A stretch of DNA of 64,000 nucleotides from BJGV01 sp965205785 (GCA_965205785.1 OZ242188.1:1302001-1366000), one strand, 5' to 3'; positions 17,849 to 28,608 are shown, counted from the first letter of the stretch. The notes: a model not told the origin generated them from the sequence alone. Numbers and translations are program-made.

Positions 17849-17880
17849 TTATATAAAAATAAGAAATGTATTTACTGCTT

Positions 17881-18264
17881 TTAAGAACTATTTTCAGCAC
17901 ACTTTTTCAGACTTTTTAGAGCTTCTTTGCTTTCAAGTTTAACGCCTGTTAGTTTTATTCTTGAAATTAATGGAGTAATCTTGTTGAGCTCCAAAGTAAA
18001 TGCATTGTATGGACCAAAAAGATTAACTCCACTAGCAATAACCTGAGATTTCATTCTATTTGGGTCCGCCTTGATTTTATATTTTAGGCTATTAACTTGC
18101 CATTTCTTATTTGTTTCCATAGTATCAATTACACATCTTGCTAAATCAAAATGATCTCCCTGAATTTCCCCTGAGTATGCATAATTAGTATGTTTCTTCA
18201 TCTCTTCGAGGCTTGTACAACTTGATAGAATAATTACTACTAACATCACATTCAGTATCTTCAT
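17881..18264 (-). CDS. Small lipoprotein, 127 aa
   Basis: The signal sequence MKILNVMLVVIILSSCTS ends in the lipobox LSSC, so the mature protein should be lipid-anchored at Cys16. The rest is a small alpha/beta domain ending KKCAENSS. No family is recognised. It is convergent with the phosphatase gene. Confidence 0.7.
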   Translation of the reverse strand: MKILNVMLVVIILSSCTSLEEMKKHTNYAYSGEIQGDHFDLARCVIDTMETNKKWQVNSLKYKIKADPNRMKSQVIASGVNLFGPYNAFTLELNKITPLISRIKLTGVKLESKEALKSLKKCAENSS

Positions 18265-18351
18265 GTGGTAATCCTATTTGGTAGCATGTATGGACTCTTA
18301 ACGGATAACTTTGGGTTGTTTTAAAATACCTGACTTGAGACAAAAATAGTA

Positions 18352-18861
18352 TTAGTAATTGTGAGCTTCTCTATAATATTGTAAAGAAGCGTTAAAAAAT
18401 CTTTGAAAGTCATCAGGAGTATCAAAAGAACGTTTGGGAATTATATAAAAGAGATAATAGGTAACTTGTAAGTATATATATGAATTAGTCTTTCTTACAG
18501 ATGTGATTCCCTCCCATTTCTGAATCCCTTCATTAGCGATCGTTTTCACGTGCAGCCATTCTGGAGTAATCTCATATTGACGTTGACCAAGAATCCCGTT
18601 CTTTTCTTTTGATGTAATCAATATATTGATTATACAAATTAAAGTGTATGCCAGAAATCCTCCTATACCACTTAATAAAGCCGAAATAATAATTGTAGTC
18701 AAGTTATCAGTTTGGTCAGGAAGGCCATTTCCCCATAGGATATACAGAAACACGCTAACTGAAAGAAGGAGTATCGTTATATAGGTAGACTTAAGTTTTA
18801 ACCATAAAGAGTAATTAGAGAAAATTAAATCTGTTCTATTGATATTAGCACTGACTTTCAT
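18352..18861 (-). CDS. YcxB-like membrane protein
   Basis: 169 residues with two membrane segments (about 27-46 and 57-80), followed by a cytoplasmic beta-rich domain. The C-terminal motif FYIIPKRSFDTPDDFQRFF and the preceding WEGITSVRKTNSYIYL strand are characteristic of the YcxB-like family. Its function is unknown. It is a single-gene unit. Confidence 0.75.
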   Translation of the reverse strand: MKVSANINRTDLIFSNYSLWLKLKSTYITILLLSVSVFLYILWGNGLPDQTDNLTTIIISALLSGIGGFLAYTLICIINILITSKEKNGILGQRQYEITPEWLHVKTIANEGIQKWEGITSVRKTNSYIYLQVTYYLFYIIPKRSFDTPDDFQRFFNASLQYYREAHNY

Positions 18862-19509
18862 TTTTTTGTATCAAGATGGACAGTGATGTTCATTTTAATA
18901 GATTTGTATGCTTTATAGGTTAAAAAAAGCCGATGTATTCGATTAACACGTAATCGTAAGTACATCGACTAATCAGGTTTCTTTTCATGTTTAGCTTTTT
19001 GTTATTTTTCATATATTCTGTATTCCCTTAATTGAATTCAGATTTATAGAGTGAAATAAGAGAAAAAGATTCAATATGAAAACTAATTTTTCTAAAATAT
19101 GAAGATTTTTAAATATAATTAACTCGTTAAATTCTGTAATCGTGATCATCCAATTAAATTTTCTACATACTGGAATGGGAACTCTGCTCATATAACCTTG
19201 TCCTATAGTAGCTAGTGTGCAATACGCAAGAGCAATTAGAGGTATGTAGATAGAGTAGTGCAAGAGAATATATGAGAGAGGCTAGTTTGTTGGCTAAATT
19301 TTCTTAGTTTGCTATCACGTATTGTAGTATATTGATCAGAGCTGATATGTAATCAGAAAGTCATAGGTTCCTCTTGGTGTCAGCATCATTATAAAAAAAT
19401 TTAAAAAATCTATGCTTATTAGTGATACCTGAAATCAGGTTTTGCTAATATCAGTAGTACTTAATAAAACTCAGTAATTGAATACAATATTTATAAAGAA
19501 GAAAGGCCC
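18862..19509. other. Intergenic stretch, no supported gene
   Basis: An 84-codon frame on the minus strand (19009-19263) starts at TTG, has no ribosome site and encodes an AT-driven hydrophobic peptide, so I do not call it. No RNA or repeat was recognised. The 3' part must hold the promoter of the channel gene. Confidence 0.4.
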
Positions 19510-22036
19510 ATGTTTATGGTACTGCCAGTAAGACTTATATGCTTAGTATGTTTATCCTGCCTGATTACCATTTTTATCTGGGTTCCTGTTTTAGCTCAGG
19601 AATCCTTATCTGATAGATCTGAAATTGAAGTTCTTGAAGATTCAGAACCTAAGATACGAGCAATTCCACTGGAAGCAATATCGGATCATGCAGCAAAGAC
19701 TGGTGTTGAGATTAGTACTCTTCTCCCCACTGATGAGTCCCGTCAGATGCTTAAACGCATCGACCTGAAGGTTAATTTTGTTCTTCCAGAAGTAGAATCA
19801 CTATTGTCAGAAATTCGCAAAGCACTGACTGGCAAGCCTAATATCCGTACTTTACAAGAACTGGAAAGTAAGAAAAGCAAAATTCTTAAAGAGCGGATAC
19901 AGCCATGGATTAAAGAGCTTGATGAGCAGCTTACTGGGATACAAACAGCTCTTCAGAAAATAGATAAAATCGTAGCAATCTGGGCAGAAACTTCAGCTGA
20001 AATTAACCGACAGGATAGTGTGGCTGAGACTACTATGAAACGAATAGTAGCAGTACGTAGCGATATCGATAGGGTGCGTTCAAAGATTGTAGAACATCGA
20101 AACCAGATACTTGCAGTGCGTGACAAATTAGTTATACCCAGCAGCACTCTTGAAACTGGTTTTAAGCAACTACAAAAAACAAATGGTGTAAAAATAAAAA
20201 GTATCTTCGGGGCTAACCGTCCACCATTGTGGAGCCCGCTGATACGTGAGTCTCTTTATAAAGAGTGGATTGAGTTTGAGCCAAAGCAATTCTTCCATAA
20301 GCTACAAAAAGACACTAATGAGCAGTCGTCTTTACTTGGCTTTCAACTTCTATTATTTGTGACTTTGGCTTTTATATTTTTCTGGCTCCGTTCTTGTGTC
20401 CGGACAACGCAGGCTGAGAGTAACTACGATTTACAAAACGCCAGGGAAGTTTTTGAAGTACCGTTAGCAATGGCGTTATTGATAACTGCAAGTTTTACTA
20501 CTCCTTTACAATGGCTAGGAACCAACAATGTGAGTTTCATTGTTGTCGTACTTTGTGGCGTAGCTATTCTATCAATTATCAGGCGTTTTCTGATACCAGC
20601 TATTTCCCCTCTAGTATGGGGTCTCATGATCATTGCCATATTTGATCGGGTAGCTCTTGATTTATTAGGCTCTTCCCCCACTCTCGAACACATTGTCTTC
20701 CTAATAGAGATGATTGGCGCACTTGGTTTCTTGTACTGGTATTTGCGATCACAACGACAAACTGAGACTCTATCAACTGCACCATTAGCTTCCTTTCTCC
20801 CTTTCCTGAATTCTGCAATGCGATTAGCTGCCGTTGTTCTAGCAGTTGCAATTTTCTCCGATTTGATTGGATGGGATGATTTGGCCAGAGTACTTCGTAC
20901 TGGTATTCTAGGAGGTGGTTATGCAAGTATCGGAGTTTATGTCCTGCTTCTCGTATTTCAAAGCCTAGTAACTTTTGCTCTGCTTTTTTGGCCGCTTAGT
21001 CTCCTACGTATAGTTTCAAGAAACAGGAAACTCATTCGTCAGCGGATTGAACGAGCACTAAAAATGCTTGCTATTGGTTTGTGGGTAGTGCTTGTGCTCC
21101 GACCGCTCGGTTTACTTGATCTCATGTTAGACAGTATATCCAGGGTGCTTACTTAGTGCTACTACTTCAGTCGGCGCTCTCTCCGTCTCATTGGGAGATA
21201 TCATGGCATTTGTTCTTATTACTTGGTTCTCCTTTCTACTCGCACGTTTTGTTAATTTTATACTTCGAGAAGATGTATTTACGAGAGTACGTACAGGTAG
21301 AGGCGTCCCTCAAGCTATTGCAGGCTTAGTACGATATTCTTTGATTTTTATTGGATTTTTTATCGCTCTAGCTGCTGCAGGAATTGAGCTTACAAAGCTA
21401 AGTATCATAGCAGGTGGCCTTGGTGTTGGTATTGGGTTTGGTCTTCAGAATGTAGTAAATAATTTTGTGTCGGGTTTAATTCTACTTTTTGAGCGTCCAA
21501 TTGGAGTAGGCGATATTATTGAATTACCTGATATTTGGGGAGAAATGAAACGAATCGGAATACGTGCAAGTGTAATCCGGAAATTTGATGGATCAGAAGT
21601 TATTGTTCCAAACAGTATGCTAGTCTCTGATAAAGTTCTGAACTGGACTTTATCAGATAAACTTCGTCGGCTTGAATTAGATGTCGGTGTAGAGTATGGA
21701 ACACCGGCCCAACAAGTGATTGACCTTCTCCTCGAAGTGGCAAAGTCTAGCCAGAGAGTATTTTCTGAGCCACAACCCCGTGCTTTTTTCATTAATTTTG
21801 GTGATAGTGCTCTTGAATTCAGGCTCTGGGCTTGGGTTGATGTAAATGACGGTTTCTCAATTCGTAGTGATTTAACTGTTGCTGTCCAAGATGCACTCAA
21901 AAAGGCAGGCATCAATGTACCCTTTCCACAGCGTGATTTGCACTTAGTGAGCGTAAATAAGAATGAAATTTCTGATCCAAATAAAGGTGTTTTTCTGTCA
22001 CCAGACCTAACTCCCAACTTGGGCTCTGATAAATAG
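19510..22036 (+). pseudogene. MscS-family mechanosensitive channel, frameshifted
   Basis: The gene encodes a large MscS/MscK-type channel of about 840 residues. The first frame (to TAG 21154) has a signal peptide ending near VLAQES, a periplasmic coiled domain (residues 70-255) and seven or so membrane segments. The second frame, shifted by +1, resumes with SATTSVGALSVSLGDIMAF. It contains the pore helix and beta domain: GGLGVGIGFGLQNVVNNFVS, LFERPIGVGDIIEL and DGSEVIVPNSMLVSDKVLNW. One extra base at about 21148-21154 explains the break. As written, the first product lacks the pore. The second half has an internal ATG at 21203 and could in principle make a minimal MscS unit. Confidence 0.85.
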
Positions 22037-22045
22037 AGATTTATC

Positions 22046-22319
22046 TCACTCTCTTTTCTGAAAATATTGATCGGGTTCAGATTTTGGTTTTTGCAGAATC
22101 ACTGCATCTTGGAAATTACGCAAAACCCTCTCTGATCTATAGCCAAAGTCTAAAACATGTGCAAATGAATAGATATCGTAATTTACAAGCGAAGATAGAT
22201 CGCGAATGTTCTGTGTAGCTAATTTCCAACCTGTTATATGATAATACGATATGTAGTCTAGGCTTTGATAAATATAAGAAGTAGAAACAGTTTTTTTAGT
22301 AATGTTAATATTAGTCTAG
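22046..22319 (-). other. Open frame without start codon, possible gene remnant
   Basis: Between the channel gene and ppc, a minus-strand frame of about 90 codons is open but has no ATG, GTG or TTG at its beginning. It ends with TGA at 22046-22048. The encoded peptide (for example GWKLATQNIRDLSSLVNYDI) has protein-like composition. It may be a decayed gene or chance. Confidence 0.25.
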
Positions 22320-22373
22320 GCTAAAAAATATAATATGGTTTGTATTAGTAATTATTAAGAAGGATATTAGATA

Positions 22374-25157
22374 ATGAGTCCCCAGCTTTCTATAAAAAAA
22401 ATTGATGATAAGGATCATCCATTACGTGAAGACATACGCATGTTGGGTCGTATGTTGGGGGATACTTTACGTGAACAAGAGGGTGTTGCCACTTTTGATC
22501 TAATTGAAAATATTCGTCAGACTGCTGTTAGTTTTCATCGGGAACAGAACCCGGAAGTGCGTCATGGACTCGATAAGCTACTTATTCAACTTGGCAATAG
22601 GGACACAGTTCTGGTGGTAAGGGCATTCAGTTATTTGTCCCAGCTTTCTAATATTGCTGAAGATATACATCATAATCGCCGCCGCCGAGCCCACCTCTTC
22701 GCAGGATCGCCACATCAGGAGGGCAGTATTGCGCTGGCACTAGAAAGAATATTTGCGGATGGAACAAGTAGTACTACATTAACTGAATTTTTTAAAGATA
22801 CAGTAATGTCACCGGTGTTAACTGCTCACCCTACAGAGGTGCAACGAAAAAGTATACTTGATTGCCAGTTAACTATTGCTAGTTTACTGAACGCAAGGGA
22901 CCGTTTGCAGCTTACCCCAGATGAAATAAAAAATAATGATGAGGGATTACGGCGTGCTATTTTGACACTTTGGCAAACTCGTATGCTACGTTCTGAGCGG
23001 TTAACAGTGGACGATGAAATAAAAAATGGTCTAGCCTATTATCAATATACTTTTCTTACCGAAGTACCACATCTTTATGCAGAAATCGAAGATATACTTG
23101 AACGGAGCATGGGCGCCGATGCTCCACACATTCCACCTTTTCTGCGTATTGGTAGTTGGATAGGAGGAGACCGGGATGGTAATCCATTCGTAAGTGATCA
23201 GACAATGTTGAGTGCAGTTGAACGTCAGTCTGCACTAGCGCTGGATTTTTATATGGGAGAAACACACGAAATTGGTCGTACTTTGAGTTTGACTAATCGT
23301 TTGGTAGAAGTGAGTGATGAGTTAGAAGAGTTAGTTGCATTATCACCTGATCGTGCTGCTAGTCGTAAAGATGAACCCTATCGGCGTGCCTTAATTGGTA
23401 TCTATGCGCGTCTTGTTGCAACTAGTCAACAGCTTGGCCTTGGCCACACAGTTACACATCGTCGTCCTGTCGGCCCTGCCGAACCGTATAAAAGATGCGC
23501 AGAATTTATTCACGATCTTGATATTTTAATTAAGTCACTTAAGCAGCATCACTCAGATTGCTTGACTAGGGGACCATTACGAAATTTGAGGAGAGCAGCT
23601 GAGGTATTTGGTTTTCATCTAACATCGTTAGATATACGTCAACATAGTAATGTGCATGAACAAGTAATAGCAGAATTGTTAAAACACAGTACTGGTATTT
23701 GTTATTCCGAGATGACTAGCGCTGAGCGTACCCAATGTTTACTTGCTGAAATTAGTAATCCGCGCCCACTACTTTCGCCCTATCTGGAATACTCCGAAAC
23801 TAGCAAGAGTGAACTTCGTATTTTGCAAATGATAGCTGAAATTCATCATCGATTTGGCCATGAAACTTTACCAAATTATATTATCTCTAAAACTGAAAAT
23901 GCCTCTGATATTCTGGAAACAGCATTGTTATTAAAAGAAGTGGGGTTGTTGAAAACCGGAGAGGTTCCTCATTTATATCTTAATATAATTCCACTGTTTG
24001 AAACTATTGAAGATTTACGAAATTGTAGTGCCATTATGAATGAATTATTCTCGCTGCCCTATTATCGAAAATTACTTGATTCGCGTGGTAACGTGCAGGA
24101 GATAATGTTGGGATATTCTGATAGTAACAAGGATGGCGGGTTTTTAACTGCAAATTGGGAGCTTTACAAGGCCGAAACGGAGTTGACAAAGGTTTTTTCT
24201 AAACATAAGATTAAATTACGTTTGTTTCATGGGCGAGGAGGTACGGTCGGACGTGGAGGAGGGCCAAGTTACCAAGCAATATTAGCCCAGCCACCGGGCT
24301 CTGTTAATGGTCAAATACGTGTTACAGAACAGGGGGAAGTTATAAGCAGTAAATATGCTGATCCTGAAATAGGGCGGCATAATCTTGAAATACTTGTGGC
24401 AGCGACCGTCGAAGCTTCGTTATTAAATCATGATGCATCAGATACACATACAGAAAGTTATTTTCAGGCCATCGAGTCTTTATCACAAAGTGCATTTGCT
24501 GCTTATCGTAGTTTGGTATATGAAACTCCTGGATTTGTGCGTTATTTCCAGGAATCTACGCCAATTAGAGAAATTACAGAGTTATTTATTGGTAGTCGTC
24601 CGTCATCACGTAAGCAGTCTGCTCTTATTGAAGATTTACGTGCAATTCCATGGGTATTCAGTTGGAGTTTAAATCGTGCCACAATTCCCGGCTGGTTCGG
24701 TTTCGGTTCCGCTGTGGAAGAATTTGTTCTGCGTGAAGGTCATGGTGAGAATGGACTAGGTTTACTACAGAAAATGTATCAAACTTGGCCATTTATGCAA
24801 ACGTTATTATCCAATATGGATATGGTGATGGCAAAAACTGATATGGGTATTGCATCACGTTATTCTGAGTTAGTAACAGATAGTAAATTACGTGAAGAAA
24901 TATTTACTTGTATTCAGGAAGAGTGGGATCGTAGTATAAAATGGTTGTTTGCTATTACAAATCGAAATGAATTGCTCACAGATAATCCAACCCTTGCACG
25001 TAGTATTCGTAATCGTACTCCCTATATAGATCCACTAAATCATTTACAAGTGGAATTACTTCGTCGTTATCGAGCAGGTGATACAGACGATGCAATAAAA
25101 CTTGCAATTCATCTAACTATCAATGGTGTGTCTGGTTGGCTAAGGAATAGTGGTTAG
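22374..25157 (+). CDS. ppc: Phosphoenolpyruvate carboxylase
   Basis: This 927-residue enzyme converts phosphoenolpyruvate and bicarbonate to oxaloacetate. It replenishes the TCA cycle, which is important in an autotroph. Family motifs are intact: LTAHPTEVQRKSILD with the catalytic histidine near residue 151, SDSNKDGG near 583, and the glycine-rich FHGRGGTVGRGGGPS loop near 618. The QPPGSVNGQIRVTEQGE segment follows, and the C-terminal NGVSGWLRNSG ends the active-site wall. Length is normal for bacterial enzymes (880-940). The start has AAGGAT ten bases upstream. It is monocistronic. Confidence 0.98.
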   Translation: MSPQLSIKKIDDKDHPLREDIRMLGRMLGDTLREQEGVATFDLIENIRQTAVSFHREQNPEVRHGLDKLLIQLGNRDTVLVVRAFSYLSQLSNIAEDIHHNRRRRAHLFAGSPHQEGSIALALERIFADGTSSTTLTEFFKDTVMSPVLTAHPTEVQRKSILDCQLTIASLLNARDRLQLTPDEIKNNDEGLRRAILTLWQTRMLRSERLTVDDEIKNGLAYYQYTFLTEVPHLYAEIEDILERSMGADAPHIPPFLRIGSWIGGDRDGNPFVSDQTMLSAVERQSALALDFYMGETHEIGRTLSLTNRLVEVSDELEELVALSPDRAASRKDEPYRRALIGIYARLVATSQQLGLGHTVTHRRPVGPAEPYKRCAEFIHDLDILIKSLKQHHSDCLTRGPLRNLRRAAEVFGFHLTSLDIRQHSNVHEQVIAELLKHSTGICYSEMTSAERTQCLLAEISNPRPLLSPYLEYSETSKSELRILQMIAEIHHRFGHETLPNYIISKTENASDILETALLLKEVGLLKTGEVPHLYLNIIPLFETIEDLRNCSAIMNELFSLPYYRKLLDSRGNVQEIMLGYSDSNKDGGFLTANWELYKAETELTKVFSKHKIKLRLFHGRGGTVGRGGGPSYQAILAQPPGSVNGQIRVTEQGEVISSKYADPEIGRHNLEILVAATVEASLLNHDASDTHTESYFQAIESLSQSAFAAYRSLVYETPGFVRYFQESTPIREITELFIGSRPSSRKQSALIEDLRAIPWVFSWSLNRATIPGWFGFGSAVEEFVLREGHGENGLGLLQKMYQTWPFMQTLLSNMDMVMAKTDMGIASRYSELVTDSKLREEIFTCIQEEWDRSIKWLFAITNRNELLTDNPTLARSIRNRTPYIDPLNHLQVELLRRYRAGDTDDAIKLAIHLTINGVSGWLRNSG

Positions 25158-25225
25158 ATAGTTAGCCTAACTGAGACTATCACGTAAATTTGTAATTAAA
25201 CAGATTATGAGAGGGAGGTATAAAG

Positions 25226-25507
25226 TTGAGAGTATTTATCCCGATTATTATGGTTCTATTTATGCTTCAGTCATGTGGTAGTAATACTAATCCTGAAGAA
25301 GAAAATGATCTTGTGGATGTCAATCCTGTTGTAGAAGATGATGATGAGCAGGCTGCTTATGATCCTCAGGATCTTGGTTATAACGATGGTCGCGATGTTG
25401 AAGAGGAATTTGAAAATGAGCAAGACCAGAATGCTGATGATGGTATTGAAATAGGGTTAGACTATGAAATTGGTGAAGACGATGGCCCTCGATATGGATA
25501 TGAATAA
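25226..25507 (+). CDS. Acidic small lipoprotein, 93 aa
   Basis: It starts at TTG 25226, with a strong GGGAGG eight bases upstream. The signal sequence ends in the lipobox LQSC (Cys17). The mature part is extremely acidic (runs of Glu and Asp, about 40% of residues) and low in complexity. It may bind cations at the cell envelope. It follows ppc by about 70 bases but need not be cotranscribed. Confidence 0.7.
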   Translation: MRVFIPIIMVLFMLQSCGSNTNPEEENDLVDVNPVVEDDDEQAAYDPQDLGYNDGRDVEEEFENEQDQNADDGIEIGLDYEIGEDDGPRYGYE

Positions 25508-25611
25508 CTCTAATAGACTTGTAAAACAGAATGAAATAAAAAAAAGATGTATTGTCATGATAAGTAATTGGCCTAGCCTGCAGAGAATGAGAATTTTATG
25601 ATGAGATTGTA

Positions 25612-26265
25612 ATGTTAAAAGATCATTACAGAGTATTAGGTGTTATTCAGGATGCGGAGGATATTGTCATTAAGGCAGCATACCGTGCATTAGCTCAGAG
25701 GTATCATCCGGATAAGTGGGCAGGCTCTCCGGACAAGGCAACAATACGTATGTCCGAAATCAACAAGGCTTTTACAGTATTATCCGATCAGATCAGAAGA
25801 AAGCAATACGACAGAGACTTGTCATCAAACGAATATAATGAACCTGAAGAAGGTTTCGAAAATTCTGTAGATGAAGATGACCTGGGCACCTCACTTGGTG
25901 ATAATTGGAGTGCTGTGGTTAATTATTTTCCGGATTTAGAGGACATATTTAATGATTTATCGAAGATTTCAAGGCTATTAGCACAAACTTATAAAGTGTA
26001 CATGCTGGAAAATAAAGAATTTGATAAACGAAAAGTAATAGCAGATAAATTTGAAAGGGAATTTCTAGAAAAATATTTTGGAAAAAATGAAGAAATAATT
26101 AAGTTTTCAAGATTTTTGATAGGATGGGGCGTTAAAAGTGCGGCAAAGGAACTAAATCAGGCGATTAATTTGTTGGGAAATGATATTCAATCCAAATCCA
26201 TTATTAATAAAATCCTTGAGGACTATCCACATTTAGTTAGGCCATATTATTTATCACAAAAATAA
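25612..26265 (+). CDS. J-domain protein
   Basis: A 217-residue protein with an N-terminal DnaJ domain (residues 3-68). It carries the HPD tripeptide at 32-34 (RYHPDKW) and the closing KQYDRD motif, so it should stimulate an Hsp70 ATPase. The remaining 150 residues are helical, with no zinc fingers or glycine-rich linker. It is therefore a class C J-protein with a private, unrecognised client domain. The start is set by the conserved beginning of the J domain (DHYRVLGV). Confidence 0.88.
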   Translation: MLKDHYRVLGVIQDAEDIVIKAAYRALAQRYHPDKWAGSPDKATIRMSEINKAFTVLSDQIRRKQYDRDLSSNEYNEPEEGFENSVDEDDLGTSLGDNWSAVVNYFPDLEDIFNDLSKISRLLAQTYKVYMLENKEFDKRKVIADKFEREFLEKYFGKNEEIIKFSRFLIGWGVKSAAKELNQAINLLGNDIQSKSIINKILEDYPHLVRPYYLSQK

Positions 26266-26366
26266 CGCTTGAAATGTAAGAACGGATGGTTCGTTATCAA
26301 CGCATGCGGTCTAGTTTCACTCAAGGTGGCTATGATTGATTATTTTCTTTACATTTACGATCAGGT

Positions 26367-26741
26367 TTATGCTTTTGACAAATCTCCAATCGAAATAATA
26401 CCAAGTATCTGATCATTCTTTAGAACTGGTAAATGCCTTACATGATTATCGGTAACCAGTTCCATACAATGCTCGATGGTATCATCTGGGCTTACATGTA
26501 CCACATGGCTGCTCATAATTTCTTTTACAAGAACATCCTGTATAGGTTTGTGCAGAGCTTTTGCTTTGCCGGGATAATCTCTTTCAGAGATGATGCCAAC
26601 CATTTTTCCATTCTCTTCTACTAGAAGTGCGCCTATTTTCTTGTCTGCCATTAATTGCATTGCATCGTGAGCAGTTTCGTTTGGTTCGACATATGCGACT
26701 TCCTGGATCTTGTCTTGTAATAGTTCACTTACAGTATTCAT
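26367..26741 (-). CDS. CBS-pair protein, copy 1
   Basis: A 124-residue stand-alone CBS-domain pair, probably binding adenine nucleotides as a stress or energy sensor. The two CBS repeats have motifs MADKKIGALLVEENGKMVGI and VRHLPVLKNDQILGIISIGD. A good AGGAGGATATGCC ribosome region precedes the ATG. It is paralogous to the gene at 38996-39370: my manual alignment finds about 15 differences in 124 residues. It lies in a stress-gene cluster with DUF2934 and universal stress protein genes. Confidence 0.9.
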   Translation of the reverse strand: MNTVSELLQDKIQEVAYVEPNETAHDAMQLMADKKIGALLVEENGKMVGIISERDYPGKAKALHKPIQDVLVKEIMSSHVVHVSPDDTIEHCMELVTDNHVRHLPVLKNDQILGIISIGDLSKA

Positions 26742-27060
26742 GGCATATCCTCCTGTTGTTAACCTTGAATTTCAAATATTTATTTATCAATCAATAGATA
26801 TATATCGGCAGAGAACCGCTGATCATTAATAGATATTTTGAATTAAACAAATAAAAATGGGTATTTAGGAAATCAATTTACTGACACGTCATTTATAAAT
26901 TTAGTTCCTGGTTTCTAACGATTTATTTCAGAGGTAGAAAAATATATGTTAGCTATTGTTTTATTGTATTTGTACGCCATGTATATAAATAGTTACTCAT
27001 AAATGGAAATAGACACTTGGGCCATATTGTATATATGTTTTGATAGCATAATAGGAGGTT
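26742..27060. other. Intergenic region between divergent stress genes
   Basis: It holds the ribosome sites of the CBS gene (minus) and the DUF2934 gene (plus, ATAGGAGG at 27051-27058). It must include both promoters. No RNA gene or repeat was recognised. Confidence 0.5.
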
Positions 27061-27327
27061 ATGATGTCACGAAAATCTAATATATCGAGTAGAAATAAAT
27101 CAACTGATCTAGCTGATGCTATTGGTAGCAATACAGTTAGAAAAGTCAGAAGGGTTTCATCTAAAAACTTAAAAAATATTGATAGGACAGAAGATCGTAA
27201 GGAAAGAATCTCTGTTGCAGCATATTATAAAGCTGAAAAACGTGGGTTTAAGAATGGTGATGAAACTCAGGACTGGCTGGAGGCTGAGGCAACTATAGAT
27301 AGGCATCATAATATTACTAATAAATAA
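27061..27327 (+). CDS. DUF2934 family protein, 88 aa
   Basis: A basic N-terminal half is followed by the DUF2934 motif: ERISVAAYYKAEKRGFKNGD, then ETQDWLEAEATID. AGGAGG lies directly upstream with short spacing. The family is common in stress and autotroph genomes and has no established function. It precedes the universal stress protein gene by about 80 bases and may share its transcript. Confidence 0.8.
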   Translation: MMSRKSNISSRNKSTDLADAIGSNTVRKVRRVSSKNLKNIDRTEDRKERISVAAYYKAEKRGFKNGDETQDWLEAEATIDRHHNITNK

Positions 27328-27407
27328 GATGCCGAGTATTATATAAGTTTATATTTTCAATATATTTGCCATACTATTTATCAGTTTCTGATATTAAGGA
27401 GGACAAT

Positions 27408-27875
27408 ATGCGGGCGTCCATCAAAAAGATTATTTTAGCTACTGATTTTTCAGACACATCTAAAGATGCTGGTTATCATGCGCTATTATTGGCACAAACT
27501 CATAAGGCAGAATTAAAAGCACTTCATGTATTTGATACGAGTGCATGGAATATTCCTTCAAATTATTACTTAGCACCGGCTGGCCCAGGAGGCTTCTCTG
27601 GCTTTGTTGAGGGTGTCGAGGAGGCTCGGAAACGAGGAAAAAATACTCTTATTGAACTGGCAAAATCATTTGATTTGGAAGTTGAAACTATCTTTGCTGA
27701 AGGAGACCCTGGTCATGAGATTGTTCGTGTCGCAGAGGAAATTAATGCTGATTTAATTGTACTTGGAACACATGGTTATAGCGGATGGAAACGATTTGCT
27801 ATAGGGAGTGTTACTGAGCTAGTTGTAAGGCATGCACCTTGTGCAGTTCTTACAATTAAATCAAAAAAGAAATAG
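27408..27875 (+). CDS. Universal stress protein (UspA family)
   Basis: 155 residues from the ATG at 27408, which follows AAGGAGGACAAT; a longer frame from 27366 lacks such a site. The start KKIILATDFSDTSKDAGYHA and the ATP-binding motif GTHGYSGWKRFAIGSVTELV place it in the UspA family (ATP-binding type, G-x2-G-x9-GS). It should be cytoplasmic. Together with the CBS and DUF2934 genes it forms a stress cluster. Confidence 0.93.
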   Translation: MRASIKKIILATDFSDTSKDAGYHALLLAQTHKAELKALHVFDTSAWNIPSNYYLAPAGPGGFSGFVEGVEEARKRGKNTLIELAKSFDLEVETIFAEGDPGHEIVRVAEEINADLIVLGTHGYSGWKRFAIGSVTELVVRHAPCAVLTIKSKKK

Positions 27876-28058
27876 TGGTAGAGTCTGTAACTAATAATAC
27901 GGATAAATCTTATATCTAATGTAGATTATTGGGTTAGAAAACGATACTTTGTCTGTTATTGCTTGTACCAAGCAGAATAATATATAAGTGAGGATACCTG
28001 TTGGATGCCCTTAGGGGGTATGTGGGTGTGTAAATATCAGTAAAATTAAGGTCATGTA

Positions 28059-28286
28059 ATGAAAATTAATATTTTTGAAGCTGCAAGGCGTATTTCAAGA
28101 GTAGTAGCTGCAGTTTGGATTATTGGTTGGATTATCAAAGCGCTAAATAGCAATATGCAAGGTAATCCCATTTTCTTTGCTAGTGTGGCATTTGGCGGTC
28201 TCGTTTTTATTCTGGTGATTACTTCGATAATTGGCTGGATTGTACGTAGATTTATGGGTATTCCAGGGGGGCAGGATAAAAAATAA
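28059..28286 (+). CDS. Small two-helix membrane protein, 75 aa
   Basis: Two hydrophobic segments (residues 14-28 and 39-61) flank a short loop, with a basic tail ending RRFMGIPGGQDKK. The frame on the opposite strand is a shadow. There is no clear ribosome site beyond GG-poor sequence, but composition and topology look genuine. Function unknown. Confidence 0.55.
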   Translation: MKINIFEAARRISRVVAAVWIIGWIIKALNSNMQGNPIFFASVAFGGLVFILVITSIIGWIVRRFMGIPGGQDKK

Positions 28287-28356
28287 TAGGTTGGAAAAAT
28301 TTTTAACATAACGTTTCTATGGATGCTTAAAAGGATTGCCCTAAAGATAGAAAAAG

Positions 28357-28608
28357 ATGAGACAAGTGAGTTTATTAATTCTGATGACATTATGTGGATG
28401 TGTGTCAACGCCCTACAATGGAAAATATACACTAAATGGTGAGAGTGTCGATTATAGTATTGAAAAAAAACAGTGCCAGATAGAGGCAACTAAGATAGCA
28501 GTTGAGAATTTAAATGGAAGTGAATTAGGCCCGGCTTGGATGCGTATCAGGAGAAAGAGTATGTTGACATGTATGAAAAAGAAAGGATTCGAATGGGATC
28601 AAGAATAA
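28357..28608 (+). CDS. Small lipoprotein, 83 aa
   Basis: The signal sequence ends in lipobox LCGC (Cys15), followed by a short mature part with two further cysteines (KKQCQIEA and LTCMKKKG), possibly disulfide-bonded. It resembles small outer-membrane lipoproteins that carry a C-x(30-40)-C pair. No precise role can be given. Confidence 0.65.
   Translation: MRQVSLLILMTLCGCVSTPYNGKYTLNGESVDYSIEKKQCQIEATKIAVENLNGSELGPAWMRIRRKSMLTCMKKKGFEWDQE

Noticed and set aside
19009..19263. 84-codon minus-strand hydrophobic frame
   Set aside because: It starts at TTG without a ribosome site, and its composition is explained by AT-rich sequence.
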